This document shows, in pieces, positions 1 to 12,600 of a stretch of DNA of 64,000 nucleotides (the first letter of the stretch is position 1; every line of letters starts with the position of its first letter). The DNA comes from Cymodocea nodosa (Eukaryota > Streptophyta > Magnoliopsida > Alismatales > Cymodoceaceae). The notes under the pieces were generated by a model. That model had not been told where the DNA came from, searched no databases, and saw only the letters and a program-made list of their open reading frames with translations. The position numbers and the translations under genes are program-made. Where the stretch lies: contig CM072342.1 of the NCBI GenBank assembly GCA_036874045.1, positions 7,710,501-7,774,500 of the forward strand. Reading direction: 5' to 3'.

Positions 1-540
1 ATAAATACACAATTAAGGTAAGAAACAATAAGAATCGAGAATAATGCTTAAAAACAATTAATATAAAAGACCCACAAATGAGCCGAAAAGGAATAAAAGA
101 TACACAAGGAACACAAAAGCATTAAAGGGCATATTATTTAGCAATTCCTCACCCCCTCAACTTCATTAACTCATTTCCACGATATGGCAAAGCTAGGGTT
201 AGAACTTCTTTTTATGAAGTTGCAACCATCAACGTTGCTATAAGTTCTGACAACTTGCTAATCCCACTTGGGGTGGACGTCGTTAATAATTTTGATACCT
301 CTACCACTTCAAGGGTGTGAAAAGAGTTACACAGGAATAGTGAAATTGTATTTATTACTAATTAGTTTTTTGTTAGTATATGTCAGGTCTTTAAATTAGT
401 TAGCACATGTTATTTAAGGTTTTGTTTGTACACATTCTTTTGTTGAGAAATAAAATAGTAAAAGATGGTAGAAATAATAAAAAATGAAAATAATAGGATA
501 TAATAAGATGTGATAGAAAATATAATATTATTTATGTACT
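1..540. other. AT-rich DNA, nothing recognised
   Basis: No coding region, terminal repeat or known element signature was recognised. The segment from about 480 becomes very AT-rich and precedes the decayed Harbinger sequence. Short repeats of the form GAAAATGATGGAAAAT near 545-600 resemble the subterminal repeats of the Harbinger element at 4999 and may be its left end, but no matching terminal inverted repeat was found. Confidence 0.4.
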
Positions 541-899
541 AGAGAAAATGATGGAAAATCAAATTAAGGTATTTATACAATTATAGGAAATAATAGAAAA
601 TTAAAAAGTTAATGTTTTTTAAATATTAAATAATAAATTAAAAAAATAAATTAGAAAAAATTATTATTTTATAATACAAATTATAATATACATTAAAATT
701 TCATAAAAGACAGATGTGACATGTAAAATAATATACTTATAATTAACATACTCAAAACATAAATAACATTATTTATTACAACCCAAGTTTTTTTTCTAAC
801 ATAGACAACATATTTCATGTTATATATGATTTCTTTGCTACATAAAAAACATAATTTCTTCATGTATTTGATCATCTACCCTCTTTATTTATTCAACAT

Positions 900-2160
900 T
901 TAAAGTACTAGTATTTTGTACTTCTTCTTCTTCAATATTTTCATGAAAAGCTTCAATAAGTTCGTTAGCATCTACTTCAAGTAATTTATTTATGAGATTT
1001 TCAAGTAAATCTTCTTTATTCACTCTTCTAATGAAATTATATAGAATAAAATATATTAGAATAATCTTTACTTATATGTTAAATAAAAATAACATATATC
1101 CCTACAAAATAGTAAATTGATACTTAATTATTCCAAATATATGTTCTATTACACTTTGCAACTATGAATGCTTATAATTAAAATTTTCTATCATACTAGT
1201 GAAGAGTCAATTTTAATTGTATTCTAATAAATGGTAACAAACACCTTGAAATAGAGAAATAAATTCTAGATAATTTGAAAAATTTGCATCTACTAGATAA
1301 AACTTACACAACATTTTTAACAATTACTTCTTAATACAATTGAATATGAAATTACAAGCACATTAAAATATTACAAGGTATGTCATATCTAATGGGACTT
1401 TAAGTGCATTTTATCAAAAAGTAGCATTTTGAAGAATTCAAGCATCTATAACTAATCATTTTCATCTACTAATTACATAAGTGATTTTCATATTGAAATT
1501 ATAAATAGTTAATACATTGTGTAACAATTCCTCTTTCCTATTTCTGAATTTAATTTTATCTAGAAATTGTTATCTTTACATGTGTATCATCAATAACATC
1601 GATACAATTTTTAGTAAATAAATTAGTTGATTACAATATTATAACAAATACTATAAATGAACTAGAAGAGACTATGTAATATAAATAAAATTTTACTTTA
1701 AAGTATGTGAAGACATTTGGATCATTCTGAATCTTGCTCAATGTTGATAATGAAGGCTTAGCAAGAAATATATGATGCAATTTGATTATAGTATTTACCA
1801 TATTATTTAAGTAAGTGTTAACTAGACAAGAAGATCAATGAAAACTTGTAATGCCATATTATTGATTCTTACCAACTATAACAAAAAATATTGTTAGTTT
1901 TCTTCAATAGTTACACTTCTACTATCCTGTATTACTCTTTCCCTTCTAAGTAGTTACAAAATTACATGGAAACATGTTAACTCATGTGGTATATTTTCTT
2001 ACAATTGTATGATTTATGAGGTATAAAAGAATCTAACAATCTCCTAATATAATCTTGTCTTTTTCTATCAAATATTCGTTCAATTTTTTGAAGCATAATA
2101 TCCATGGATATCATATGCAATTTTTATTGTCATCTTTCCATACATTGTCCCTCATCTTTG
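900..2160 (-). pseudogene. Decayed PIF/Harbinger transposase (copy 1)
   Basis: Nucleotide blocks align in order with the better preserved Harbinger transposase at 5332-9048. Examples are 1120-1250 with 5620-5760 (transposase C-terminus), 1385-1600 with 8250-8430 (region of the first catalytic Asp), and 1710-2060 with 8530-8870 (N-terminal half). The sequence is full of stops and indels and has no open frame longer than a few tens of codons. It is an old relic of a DDE transposase that would cut and paste its own element. It lacks the solo-LTR insertion that splits copy 2, so it gives the uninterrupted local order of the gene. Confidence 0.7.
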
Positions 2161-2279
2161 TCATTGTTTTGCATATGAACAATAATTATCTATTGAAATA
2201 ATGAATTGAAATCTGATATATAACTAATATAAAATTCAACAACTAATATATGAAGGTAATATAATAACCAACATATAAA

Positions 2280-2375
2280 AAATAATAATAGCATATGTCT
2301 AAATTAAAAATAATAATACAACACATGTCTAAATTAAAAACAACATAACAACACATGTCCAAATTAAAAAAATAA
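2280..2375. repeat. Short minisatellite, about three units
   Basis: A unit of roughly 30 bases containing CATGTCTAAATTAAAAA is repeated about three times with small changes (CATATGTC, CATGTCTAA, CATGTCCAA). An apparent small reading frame on the minus strand here is only a product of the repeat. Confidence 0.7.
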
Positions 2376-2887
2376 CAACAAACAATATATCCAATCACAT
2401 CATCTCCAATAACATAAAGTTCAAACATAACAACAATTGAAAGTTTAACATATCCTCAATATTGAATTTTAATCACTCAACTCATGCGTCTACAAGAAGA
2501 GCTAGAAACATATTCTTCTACTTCTCATCCGTTAACAATCATATTTCCAATAGCTTTTCCTACTTGGTCAAATCATCTATTACAAGTAGTATGTTAACAC
2601 ATTCTTTAGTTTCTCTTTGACTTTAAGATTTTGAATATATCTTCTCATATTACTTAAAAAACCTAAATAGATGACCACTTATTTCATCATCTATTGACTT
2701 TGTAATTGATTGCAGACTCCACATGTGGTTGAGATCATTTTTTTGACCTTTTAATGGCATTCTTTCTAATGAGAGGATAAGGAGTACCTTCTCTCTACTT
2801 AGCATTAAATGTTAAAGGAACATGAGTACTAAACACATGAAAGGTGTCCATGGGTTCTAAGGATTCTATATCTTGCATGACCTATAC
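2376..2887. other. Unassigned AT-rich DNA
   Basis: No gene or element end recognised. Its position after the copy 1 transposase would fit the partner Myb-like gene of that Harbinger relic, but I could not align it to the Myb gene at 9377-12600. Confidence 0.3.
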
Positions 2888-3284
2888 TATTAGGACTGAA
2901 TGTATCACCAAAGAGGGGGTGAATGGAGATCTGTCTAATTAAAATTATTTCTAACTTATATGAGTGTTCAATATGTACAAGTATTAAACTGATAAATATA
3001 ACATGTACAATAGAAAAGAAAATAAGAACACAAAGAGCTTTTAGGTGGTTCACCAACTTAGCTAGTCCACATTCAAGGATCACTTGAGCTTCACTAAGTG
3101 TTTAAATACTTACATATACTTGTTTTTAAGTTGAAGCAAAAACTAACCATTCACTTAAGCTTTCAAGTTGAAGTTCCAACCAACAATCCACGAGTTTTCA
3201 AGTCAAAGCTTTGCAACCAACAATCCATGAGCTTTCAAGTCAAAGCTCTTCAACCAACCTCTTGAGGCTTTTAGATTGAAGCCA
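2888..3284 (-). mobile_element. Truncated Ty1/copia LTR
   Basis: The segment starts TATTAGGACTG, followed by a G-run and GTGAATGG. This is the reverse complement of the LTR end seen at 16570-16613, 38221-38260, 55147 and 61627. It then follows the usual LTR order: the block around TTTAGGTGGTTCACCAACT, and repeated phrases of the type CTTTCAAGTTGAAG. The rest of the LTR is missing because an Athila-type LTR begins directly at 3285. Confidence 0.8.
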
Positions 3285-4998
3285 TGTTTAAAATGAAAAA
3301 GTGCATAATATTAATAGTTAAATGATAGTTAATTACATAATATTTAGTTTATCATATGAGAATTAAGTCATTATGTTATAATTACATTATTATATGCTTT
3401 AATGAAAGAACTGTATAATTTCAAGGAATTAATGTTAATTAAGTACATTTCTAAACTATTTCTAATGTGAATTACAAGTTTTTAATTCTTAAGTATTCAA
3501 ATTGTCTATTATTTCAGAGAGTTATATTGCATGTACCAAACAGTTATGTTCTAATTGATAAAAGAATATTTTTATTATTTCCTAGAGTACACGTGTTGAA
3601 ACCTTAATACATGACTTAATTGAATATTCGGTAAGTTATCTATTAACTATTCAAAATGCATTTAAGCATCAGATAGTTAGGTTTGTAAGTATCCGAAATA
3701 TTTAAACTCGTTAAGTTAGAAGTATGCATGTGTTGAATTTAAATGTTTTATTATGTCACATGAGCTGCACATGTTTAACTCGTTAAGTTAGCATAACTAT
3801 ACACATTGAGTTACTTGAATATACACTAAGGTAACGTGTTGTGTTAGTGTTATAAGTTTATAAGTTATTTCTTTATTGCATGTGTTTTATAGTTAAATTA
3901 ACGAAGTAAGTCTATTGAGTTACACTAACTCCATGGACAATTTATTTTCTAATATGCTATTGTAGCAGTTGCAGAAATAGGAAATTTGAAGGAAAACTAC
4001 AATTGCACGTATTACGTAGGAATTCACTCGTGGAATGAAGAAGAAATTACCATTGTTGATATGAACGAAGGAAATCCAACCAATCATTTAAGCAGAAGCA
4101 GTTACTACTGAAAGAAATATAAAAGAAGAGGAGAAATATGAAAAAGTGTGTGTGGGAGAGAGGTGGAGAACCGCGCTAACTGTAGGAAGTGTCAGAAGTT
4201 CTCCAAAACTCCACACCACCACCAAAATCACCAACCATCAGAGGTCTATGACGATACTTTCCAGATGTCAAGCCAAACACAGTGATTAACAACCACCATA
4301 AGGAGTGATCGCATCGTAGGAAGGAAAGCCATTTTCACCAAGCACCGACTCATATCTTAGGAGATCGTAAAGCTTCTAGCCTTAGTTTCAGGTTGATGCT
4401 AGTATGCTGAAGAGGAAATCATCTTACAATTTTTGGTTCGCAATTCTATAGGGAGAGGAGGCAATATTGTAAGTAATTAAGTTTTCAGTGGTGTAATCGC
4501 GTCGCATGTAGTGACAAAAGTTTTTACTATTGATAAAGATTTTTACATTTCACCTTTCGCTCATCTTTAGGAACATATCAAAACAAAAATACCAAAAACA
4601 ACTAATTATCTATATTTATATTTAGTATTAAAGTGTTGTATTGTTTATTTTGTATCGTGATTAATGTTATCATTGTTAGTACTGTGAATGTTTTATGTTT
4701 GTTTGATTTAGAAAATAGAAAATAGTTTTATTATTTATTGAAATTGATTCGTCCTAGATACTTAAAGATTTTAATGGTTAATATTTGAAATATCTGAATG
4801 TTAATGTCGCTTAATGACAAATCTCAGATTAACTAACATCAAAGAACTTAATTGATGTTATTTACATTCTGTGGAACCGCCCAATGGTTGGCCGAATTCT
4901 TTTGTAAATAGCAGTATTTAACTGAAAAGGTAGGCTTATGGAGTTAACTTAAGTCTAGGAGGTTAGTCCATTGAGTTAACCATAATTCCATGAACTAA
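3285..4998 (+). mobile_element. Athila-type LTR (element E), part 1
   Basis: The start TGTTTAAAATGAAAAAGTGC is the LTR start shared by all Athila-type copies in the window. The segment then follows the common LTR order: palindrome/G-box repeats at about 3600-3900, a block around GTTGATATGAACGAAGG, a block near 4400 (CTGAAGAGGAAATCATC), and the conserved AATGGTTGGCCGAATTC at 4888. It stops inside the CCGTTGAGTTA-type palindrome array, where the Harbinger element inserted after TAA, and resumes at 14610. Confidence 0.88.
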
Positions 4999-5230
4999 GG
5001 GAGTGTTTGTGCACCTAGAAAATGTCAGAAAGAAAATGACGGAAAACTACGGAAAACATCGGAAAGGAAAATAACAGAAAGTAATAGAAAATTTATAGAA
5101 AATCAGAGTGTTTGTGCACATAACAGAAAATGACGGAATTTGAAAAACGTGTGTTTGTGCATGTAATAGAAAATGACGAAAAATTATAGAATGTAAACTA
5201 TGTATGCTTGTTCACATATTAGAAAATATT
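4999..5230. repeat. Harbinger left terminal and subterminal repeats
   Basis: The terminal repeat is followed by further copies of GTGTTTGTGCA near 5003, 5107 and 5151, with a worn copy near 5200. Each is followed by phrases of the type AGAAAATGACGGAAAA. Repeated subterminal motifs are the usual binding sites for Harbinger-type transposase and Myb proteins; that role here is inferred. Confidence 0.75.
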
Positions 5231-5331
5231 GAAGACTAACTCAATTCAATATTTATTGTTCATGTTTGGAAGATAGAGAATAAGAAAATTTGTCATAAAT
5301 AATACAAGATAGTTACAACATAAAATACATA

Positions 5332-5940
5332 TCACATCTCTCTATTGTTCCACATATCTCTCATAATATTGGCACGTATTGTATCAGCAATTTGCTTTCT
5401 ATAATCCTGACTTGATTCAACAGTAGCAGATGTAGCTTCTTTTATAAAAGTTTGTTGAACATTATCATCTGGCATTCCTTGTAATTCTTCTTGCTCATCT
5501 TCAAGTAAATCTGTTGCATCTGCTTTCCGAATAAAATTGTGAACTAAAAAACATGTCAATACAATCTTTCCTTGTGTTTCAAAAGGAAATGGCATATAAC
5601 CTCATAAAATTGAGAATCGATGTTTGATTATTCCAAATGTACGTTCAATTACTATCCTTAACTGTGAATGCCTATAATTGAAATTTTCAATTGCATTCAT
5701 TGGAAGTCTATTAGCATTATAATCATTCAAGTGATATCTTGCACCTTGAAATGGTACAATAAATTCTGACCTATTAGGAAAACCAACATCTCCCAAGTAA
5801 TATTTACCTGTAATTTATACAAAAGTTTTGAATATAATGTTAGAAACATTAATTCTACAATTTCTACTATACATAAGTATTCACATTATTTTTATTAGTA
5901 TCATACCTGATGGAACCTTAAAAGCATTACGTCGAGAAAG
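5332..5940 (-). pseudogene. Harbinger DDE transposase, C-terminal part
   Basis: The translated segments include the family hallmarks YYLGDVGFPNRSEF, GARYHLNDY and FNYRHSQLRIVIERTFGI; the Glu of IERTFG is the third catalytic residue of the DDE triad. An in-frame stop separates the HRFSIL and MPFPFETQ segments. A small intron is visible at about 5808-5906 (GTATGA donor, TTACAG acceptor on the minus strand). The gene continues at 8243-9048 once the solo LTR at 5946-8242 is removed; TGCAT is repeated on both sides. The far C-terminus (about 5332-5500) is acidic and poorly conserved. Confidence 0.88.
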
Positions 5941-5945
5941 TGCAT

Positions 5946-8242
5946 TGTTCGCTTGGCTAGCACGACACTAGAAAACTTGTTTGGATCTCCAGCAATGCAC
6001 TAGAAAAACTTGGATTTGTTAACTTCTATTTTTACTTAGTTAATTTATCTTTATGCCTATTCCTTTTTTTAGAAGTAAACAAACAACCTTTCACACAAAT
6101 TAGATATTAATTCCAATTTCTATTTAACTGCAAGTGTACAGTGTCTATTGTATTAGTGTACAAGTACAGGTCGATCCCATAGGGAATTGCTTAAGAATTG
6201 AGAACTATTCCATTTTTAACAATCAAATTTATATATTCAATAAGCTCTCCGTTGAATTACAATTAACTCAACGGACAAAGTTCGTTGAATTATGGTTAAC
6301 TCAACGAACTAACCTCGTGGACTTAAGTTAACTCCACGAGCCTGCATTTCCTATTTAATACTGCTATTTACAGAGAAATTTGGCCAACCATTGGGCGATT
6401 CCACAGATTGTAAATAACATCAATTAAGCTCTTTAATGTTAGTAAATATTGGATTTATCATTAGGCAATACTAACATTCAGATAATTCAAACAGTAACTA
6501 TTAAAATCTTTAAGTCTTTTGAACGAACCAATTTCAGTAAACTATAAAACTAAAACAAACATAAAACAATCACAACACTAACAAATATAACATTAATCAC
6601 GATACAACACAAATAATACAACACTTAAATACAAAATACAAACACAGATAAGTTGTTTTTGGTATTTTTGTTTTAATATGAACATGAAAATGGGCGAAAG
6701 GTGAAATGTAAAGTAATCTCAGTCGATAGTAAATACTTTCGTCACTACATGCGACACGATTACACCATTGAAAATTAAACCACTTACAATTCTGTCTCCT
6801 CTCCCTATAGAATCGTGAGTCCAAAATTGCAAGATAATCTTCTCTTCAGTATACAAGCATCAACCTAAAACCAAGGCTAGAAGCTTTACGATCTCCTGAG
6901 ATATGAGTCGGTGCTTGGTGAAAATGGCTTCCCTTCCTGTGATGCGATCACTCCTCACAATGGTTGTCAGGCATTGTGTTTAGCTCGAAATCGACCCAAC
7001 ATCAGGAAAGTATCCTCACAGACCTTCGATGGTTGGTGATTATGGTGGTGGTGATAATGTGGTGGTGATAATGGTTGGTGTGGTACTTCAGAGAATTGCC
7101 AACACTGTCTACAGAAAGCTCGGTGCTCCTCCTCTGTACACACTAGCCATACCCATCGATCACCCCCTCTTCTTTTTCTTTTTTTTCTTTTATATTTCTT
7201 CAATAGTAACTACTTCTGCTTGAATGGTCGGTTGGATTTCTTTCATTCATATCAACGACGATGATTTCTTCTCCTTACGTGATACGTGCGATCGTGGTTT
7301 TTCCTTCCAACTGTCCTATTTTTGCAACCGTTACAGTGGCATATTAGAAAATAAATAGTTCGTGGAGTTACAGATAACTCAACGGACTTACCTCGTTGAT
7401 TTAACTATAAAACACATGCATAAATTTAACTATCTGATGCTTAGGTGCATTTTGGATACTTACAAACTTAACTATCTAATGCTCAGATGCATTTCGGATA
7501 GTTACAAACTTAACTATCCGATGCTTAGATGCATTTTGGATAGTTACAAACTTAACTATCTGATGCTCAAGTGCATTTCGGATAGTTACAGATAACTCAC
7601 CGATATATAACTTAAGTAAATCTATCAGATCTCGACACGTGTCATCAGTAGTTTAATAATAAAAGAAACATTTCAGAGAGTTACAGGTCTAACTATCCGA
7701 TGTTTAGATGCATTTCGGATAGTTACAGATAACTCACCGAAAATTCACTTAAGTCACTTTCCCAAAACATGGCACGTGTCCACAACTATTTTATAAATAA
7801 AAGGAGATTTCAGAGAGTTATACATATAACTATCTGATGCCTAGTTGCAATTCGGATAGTTATAGATAACTCATCGAAAGTTCACTTAAGTCATGCATTA
7901 TGATTTCGACACATGTATTTTAGGAAATAATAAAGTATTCTTTTAAAACATAACTGTTCGGTATGTTAAACATAACTGTCCGATACATGTTCGGTATGTT
8001 AAACATAACTATCCAAAATATCAGAAAATTTGGATACTTAAGGATTTCATAGCCTGCAACTTACCGATAGTTCAGAAATGTACTAAATTAACATTAATTC
8101 CCCGAAATTAAGCAGATTCTTTAATTAAAGCATATAATAGTGCTATTATGATATAATGGCTTAATTCTCATATGATAAGCTAAATATTATGCAATTAACC
8201 ATCATTTAACTATTAATAATATGCACTTTTTCATTCTAAACA
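5946..8242 (-). mobile_element. Solo Athila-type LTR inside the transposase gene
   Basis: A full LTR of 2,297 bp on the minus strand, from TGTTCGCTTGGC to TTCTAAACA, bounded by the 5-bp duplication TGCAT (5941-5945 and 8243-8247). No internal retrotransposon sequence remains, so it is a solo LTR produced by LTR-LTR recombination. It contains the palindrome array at about 6250-6345 (CGTTGAGTTA arms), several units pairing TAACTATCCGA with TCGGATAGTTA at 7430-7870, and CACGTG motifs. Small open frames within it, on either strand, are not genes. Confidence 0.92.
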
Positions 8243-9048
8243 TGCATCATGAAGAATACGAGCATTAGCTGCTGATCCTTCCATCCACTAAGAACATAAA
8301 CAATTTCCATATCAAAATTACATGCTGCTAATACATTTTGTGATAATTCACCTTTTCTATTCCTCCAACGTGTAGTTTCTTCACCATAAATTATAGCTTT
8401 GACATGAGTATCATCAATTGCTCCAATGCAATCCTAAAAGAAAAAAGAATATACATAATAAAGACCACTACATAGTAAAGAAGACATTGAAATATAACAT
8501 TAACTCACCTTGAAATAAGGATAAACATGCCGATCATTTTGAATTCGTGCTGGTGTTGATGATTCTTACTTAGCCAATAGTTTATATCCTACTTTTAAAA
8601 TTCCATTCAACATTTCATTGAAGTATGTACTAATTGTCTAACTAGATCGACGAAAGTATTCAGTACTTACACCATATCTTTGATTTTGTCCAATTGTAAC
8701 TAAAAATATTGCCATCTTTTCTTCCACATTCATACATCTACTATCTTGCACTACTCCTTTACGTCTCAAAAAACTACAAAAGTGGAAGAATACATGTTGA
8801 TTTATTCTATAAATTTTCCTACAATTATATACTTGATTAGGTAAAGGTGGATTTAATAACGTAGTAATGTATTCTTGTCCTTCTTTGCTGTATATTCTAG
8901 AAGTACTCCTTGCAACATAATTCACACCACTTGCAAAAGTGGTTATGAATTTCCATGCTTTCATCAGATATAAGAGTATTTGTTATTGTTCTGCCTCCTC
9001 CTCTTCCATAAGCGCTTTCAAAAGTTTCATGTTTTCATTTGTGTCCAT
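8243..9048 (-). pseudogene. Harbinger DDE transposase, N-terminal part
   Basis: A likely start ATG lies at 9046-9048 (MDTNENMKLLKALMEEEE), in frame through a stop (CAA to TAA type) with the segment from 8964. That segment contains the helix-rich N-terminus FFHFCSFLRRKGVVQDS and MAIFLVTIGQNQRYG. A GT-AG intron of about 75 bases lies at 8434-8508. The exon after it contains CIGAIDDTHVKAI, with the first catalytic Asp, and then YVLSGWKGSAANARIL, where plant homologues usually have Asp in place of Asn. The second catalytic residue therefore appears lost. The gene continues at 5332-5940 beyond the solo LTR. Confidence 0.87.
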
Positions 9049-9376
9049 TTGTAGTAAGTAAAAATACCTACAAAAAAAACCAGATAGACAATAATATTTA
9101 CATCAGATGATGACAATAACAATCTACATTAGAACATAATAAAAATATTTGGTACATCATCAACATACAAAACATTAAATAACATGAAACATTATCTTGT
9201 ACATCATCAATATCAACAACATACATAACATTCAACAACATAATACCACCAACATTCATAATAATATCAAGGCCTTAATAACAATGTTTACTACCTAACA
9301 TCAACAACATTCTTCATTTCATATTATGTCTTAACCAAGTTAGTCTCATGTCCTAAGGTAAACCTAAAAATATTCT
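9049..9376. other. Harbinger intergenic spacer
   Basis: AT-rich spacer between the transposase start and the end of the Myb-like gene, rich in CAACAACAT-type simple phrases. No gene seen. Both genes read leftward, so this should contain the transposase promoter. Confidence 0.45.
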
Positions 9377-9704
9377 TCATTTTTGATGATTTTCTAATAA
9401 CATCATTGCATTATATACTTCATCTTCATTTAGCTCACTTAGTTCAAGCAATGATGGAATAATGTCTAATTCATTTCTTTCTTCATTGTGTTGGAGTCTT
9501 AAGAATTCATTTCTTTCTTCCTCAGCTTTGGCAATACGCTCCATTATCTGCATTCTAGTTCTATTACACTTTTTATATTCTTGTAAAAATTCTTTTATGT
9601 CTATTTCCATATCCCTAACTGACGTTGCCATCTTCTCAGATGATTCTACATGAGGATGAGCTCGCGAGCACTTCTTTTTAGAATCCAGTTTTTGTGAGGG
9701 TGGT
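9377..9704 (-). pseudogene. Harbinger Myb-like protein, C-terminal part
   Basis: The minus-strand frame encodes a basic patch (SKKKCSRAHPH), then a charged coiled-coil-like stretch with IMERIAKAEEERNEFLRL, and an acidic end. This is the usual tail of plant Myb/SANT-like proteins encoded by Harbinger elements. The N-terminal part lies at 11945-12600; a solo LTR at 9705-11944 interrupts the gene. The last residues are ALLENHQK-like, ending at 9377. Confidence 0.75.
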
Positions 9705-11944
9705 TGTTTAGAATGAAAAAGTGCATATTATTAACAGTTAAATGATGGTTAATTGCATAATATTTAACTTATCATATGAGAATTAAGTCATTATGTTATA
9801 ATTGCATTGTTATAAGCTTTAATTAAAGAATCTGCTTAATTTTGGGGAATTAATGTTAATTTAGTACATTTTTGAACTATCGGTAAGTTGCAGGCTGTGA
9901 AATTCTTAAGTATCCAAATTTTCTAATATTTCGAACAGTTATGTTTAACATACCGAACATGTATTAGATAATTATGTTTAAACTGCCGAACAGTTATGTT
10001 TTAAAAGAAATAGTTTATTATTTCCTGAAGTACACGTGTCGAAACCATAATGCATGTCTTAAGTGAACTTTCGATGAGTTATCTATAACTATCCGAAATT
10101 GCAGTTGAGCATCAGATAGTTAGACTTGTAACTCTTCGAAATGTTTCTTTTATTATTAAACTACTGCTGACACGTGTTGAGATCTAGTAGATTTACTTAA
10201 GTTATATATCGGTGAGTTATCTGTAACTATCTGAAATGCATCTAGGCATTGGATAGTTAAGTTTGTAAGTATTCGAAAATTCACCTAGGCATCAGATAGT
10301 TAAATTTATGCACGTGTTGAATTTAAATGCTTTAGTATATCACGTGAGATGCACATGTTTAACTCGTTAAGTTAGCATAACTGTACGCATTGAGTTACAT
10401 GAATATACACTAAGGTAATGCATTATGTTAACGGCTTATTTCTTTATTGCACGTGTTTTGTAGTTAAATCAATGAGGTAAGTCCGTTGAGTTATCTGTAA
10501 CTCCACGGACTATTTATTTTCTAATATGCCACTATAGCGGTCGTAGAAACAAGACAGTTGGAAGGAAAAACCATGATTGCACTTATCACGTAGGAATTCA
10601 CTTGTCGAAGGGAGAAGAAATCATTGTCGTTGATATGAATGAAAGAAATCCAACCGATCATTCAAGTAGAAGCAGTTACCACTGAAGAAATATAAAAGAA
10701 AAGAAGAAAAAGAAGTAAAGTGTGTGTGATCGATGGGTATGGCTAGTGTGTACAAAGGAGGAGCATCGAGCTTTCTACAGACAATGTCGGCAATTCTCTA
10801 AAGTACCACATCAACCATTATCACCACCACATTATCACCACCTTATCACCAACCATCGGAGGTCTGTGAGAATACTTTCCTGATGTTAGGTCGATTTCGA
10901 GCCAAACACAGTGTCTGACAACTATTGTGAGAAGTGATCGCGTCGCGGGAAGGGAAGCTATTTTCACCAAGCACCGACTCATATTTCAAGAGATCGTAAA
11001 GCTTCTAGCCTTGGCTTCGAGTTGATGCCTGTATGCTGAAGAGGAGATTATTTTGCAATTCTAGACTCGTGATTCTATAGGGAGAGGAGATAGAATTGTA
11101 AGTGGTTTAATTTTCAGTGGTGTAATCGCATCGTATGTAGTGACGAAAGTATTTACTGTCAGTTGAGATTACTTTACATTTCACCTTTTGCCCATTTACA
11201 TGTTCATATTAAAACAAAAATACCAAAAACAATTTATCTTTGTTTGTATTTTGTATTTGAGTGTTGTATTGTTTGTGTTGTATCGTGATTAATGTTATCT
11301 TTGTCAGTGTTGTGATTGTTTTATGTTTGTTTTAGTTTAACAGTTTACTAAAATTAGTTCGTTCAAAAGACTTAAAGATTTTAATGGTTACTGTTTGAAT
11401 TATCTGAATGTTAGTATTGCTTAATGATAAATCCAGTGTTTACTAACATTAAAGAGCTTAATTGATGTTATTTACAATCTGTGGAACCGCCCAATGGTTG
11501 GCCGAATTCCTCTGTAAATAGCAGTATTAAAAAGAAAATACGGGCTCGTGGAGTTAACGTAAGTCTACGAGGTTAGTCCGTTGAGTTAGCCATAACGCAA
11601 CAAACTTTGTCCGTTGAGATAACTGTAACTCAACGGAGGGCTTATTGAAGATATTAATTTGATTGTTAACAAGTAGAACAGTTCTCAATTCTTAAGCAAT
11701 TCCCTATGGGATCGACCTGTACTTACATACTAATACAATAGACACTGTGCACTTGCAGTTAAAATACAAATTGGAATTAATATCTAACTTGTATTAAAGG
11801 TTGTTTGTTTACTTCTATATAAAAAAAGAATAGGCATAAAGATAAATTAACTAAGTAAAAACAGAAGTTAACAAATCCAAGTTTTTCTGGTGCATTGCTG
11901 GAGATCCAAACAAATTTTCTAGTGTCGTGCTAGCCAAGCAAACA
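9705..11944 (+). mobile_element. Solo Athila-type LTR inside the Myb-like gene
   Basis: LTR of 2,240 bp from TGTTTAGAATGAAAAAG to GCCAAGCAAACA. Flanks are GTGGT (9700-9704) and ATGGT (11945-11949), a 5-bp duplication with one change. It is closely related to, and in opposite orientation from, the solo LTR at 5946-8242; both share the unusual end phrase GTCGTGCTAGCCAAGC. It contains the palindrome/G-box repeats (9890-10330), a block at 10600-10700, and the CGTTGAGTTA palindrome array at 11550-11640. Confidence 0.9.
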
Positions 11945-12600
11945 ATGGTGTTGACATATCATCACTAGATGGTATTGGACACGTGATGTTATTGAAGTTA
12001 CTGGATAGAGATATGTCATCATTTAAATTATCATCTTTAGACTCATAGAAGTCCATAGGTACTGCGCTTGTTCCTCCTCCAACAACACTTGTTTGAAAAA
12101 TTAACTTCAACTGCTTATATATTGTACATGACTTTCCTTTCAAGGTGGCACATTCAGGATGACTCTACAAATGAAGAAGAAATATAATGAGTACAAAATA
12201 AAGTATATATAAAATAAGAGAGAAACATATGCATCATAATAATTAAAGTCACCTTCACAAATTCTTCCCAGATTTCATCAGGTATAGATGTATGACCACT
12301 TATATAGTCCTATCCCCATCCACTTTGATTGGCAATTTTGCTATAATTTTTATACATTTGCCGCTAGGTCTTTAGACGACTATCAATATTTTTTTTCTCT
12401 AACCTAGCATTTGTTTTCAAATTGTAAGCTTTGATTACTTCAATCCATGTGTCCGCTCTAATCTTGCCATCAGGTGTTTTGGTGTTTCCTTGATTAATAG
12501 TATCACAAAGAAGATTTAAGATCATTTCATCATCTTTCTGACTCCATGTGAAATTTTTCCTTGATGTAGTCTTCTTTCCATGACCATTGCTTTCTGTCAT
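11945..12600 (-). pseudogene. Harbinger Myb/SANT-like protein, N-terminal part
   Basis: The start ATG is at 12598-12600. The N-terminus has a basic run, then FTWSQKDDEMILNLL and ADTWIEVIKAYNLKT, the tryptophan-spaced pattern of the Myb/SANT-like DNA-binding domain (Myb_DNA-bind_3 type). Two stops follow, at LKT-stop-RQM and GWG-stop-DYI, both TAG where Trp is expected. A GT-AG intron lies at about 12166-12249, and the next exon begins SHPECATLKGKSC. The frame then runs into the solo LTR at 11944. In active Harbinger elements this protein binds element ends and helps bring in the transposase. Confidence 0.82.

Noticed and set aside
693..875. 60-codon minus-strand frame in AT-rich DNA
   Set aside because: Composition-driven, no domain, no sister copy.
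7029..7223. Small frames on both strands within the solo LTRs and other LTRs (also 19235-19576, 27764-27997, 36142-36390)
   Set aside because: All lie in the same conserved LTR block and shift frame between copies; no start context or domain.
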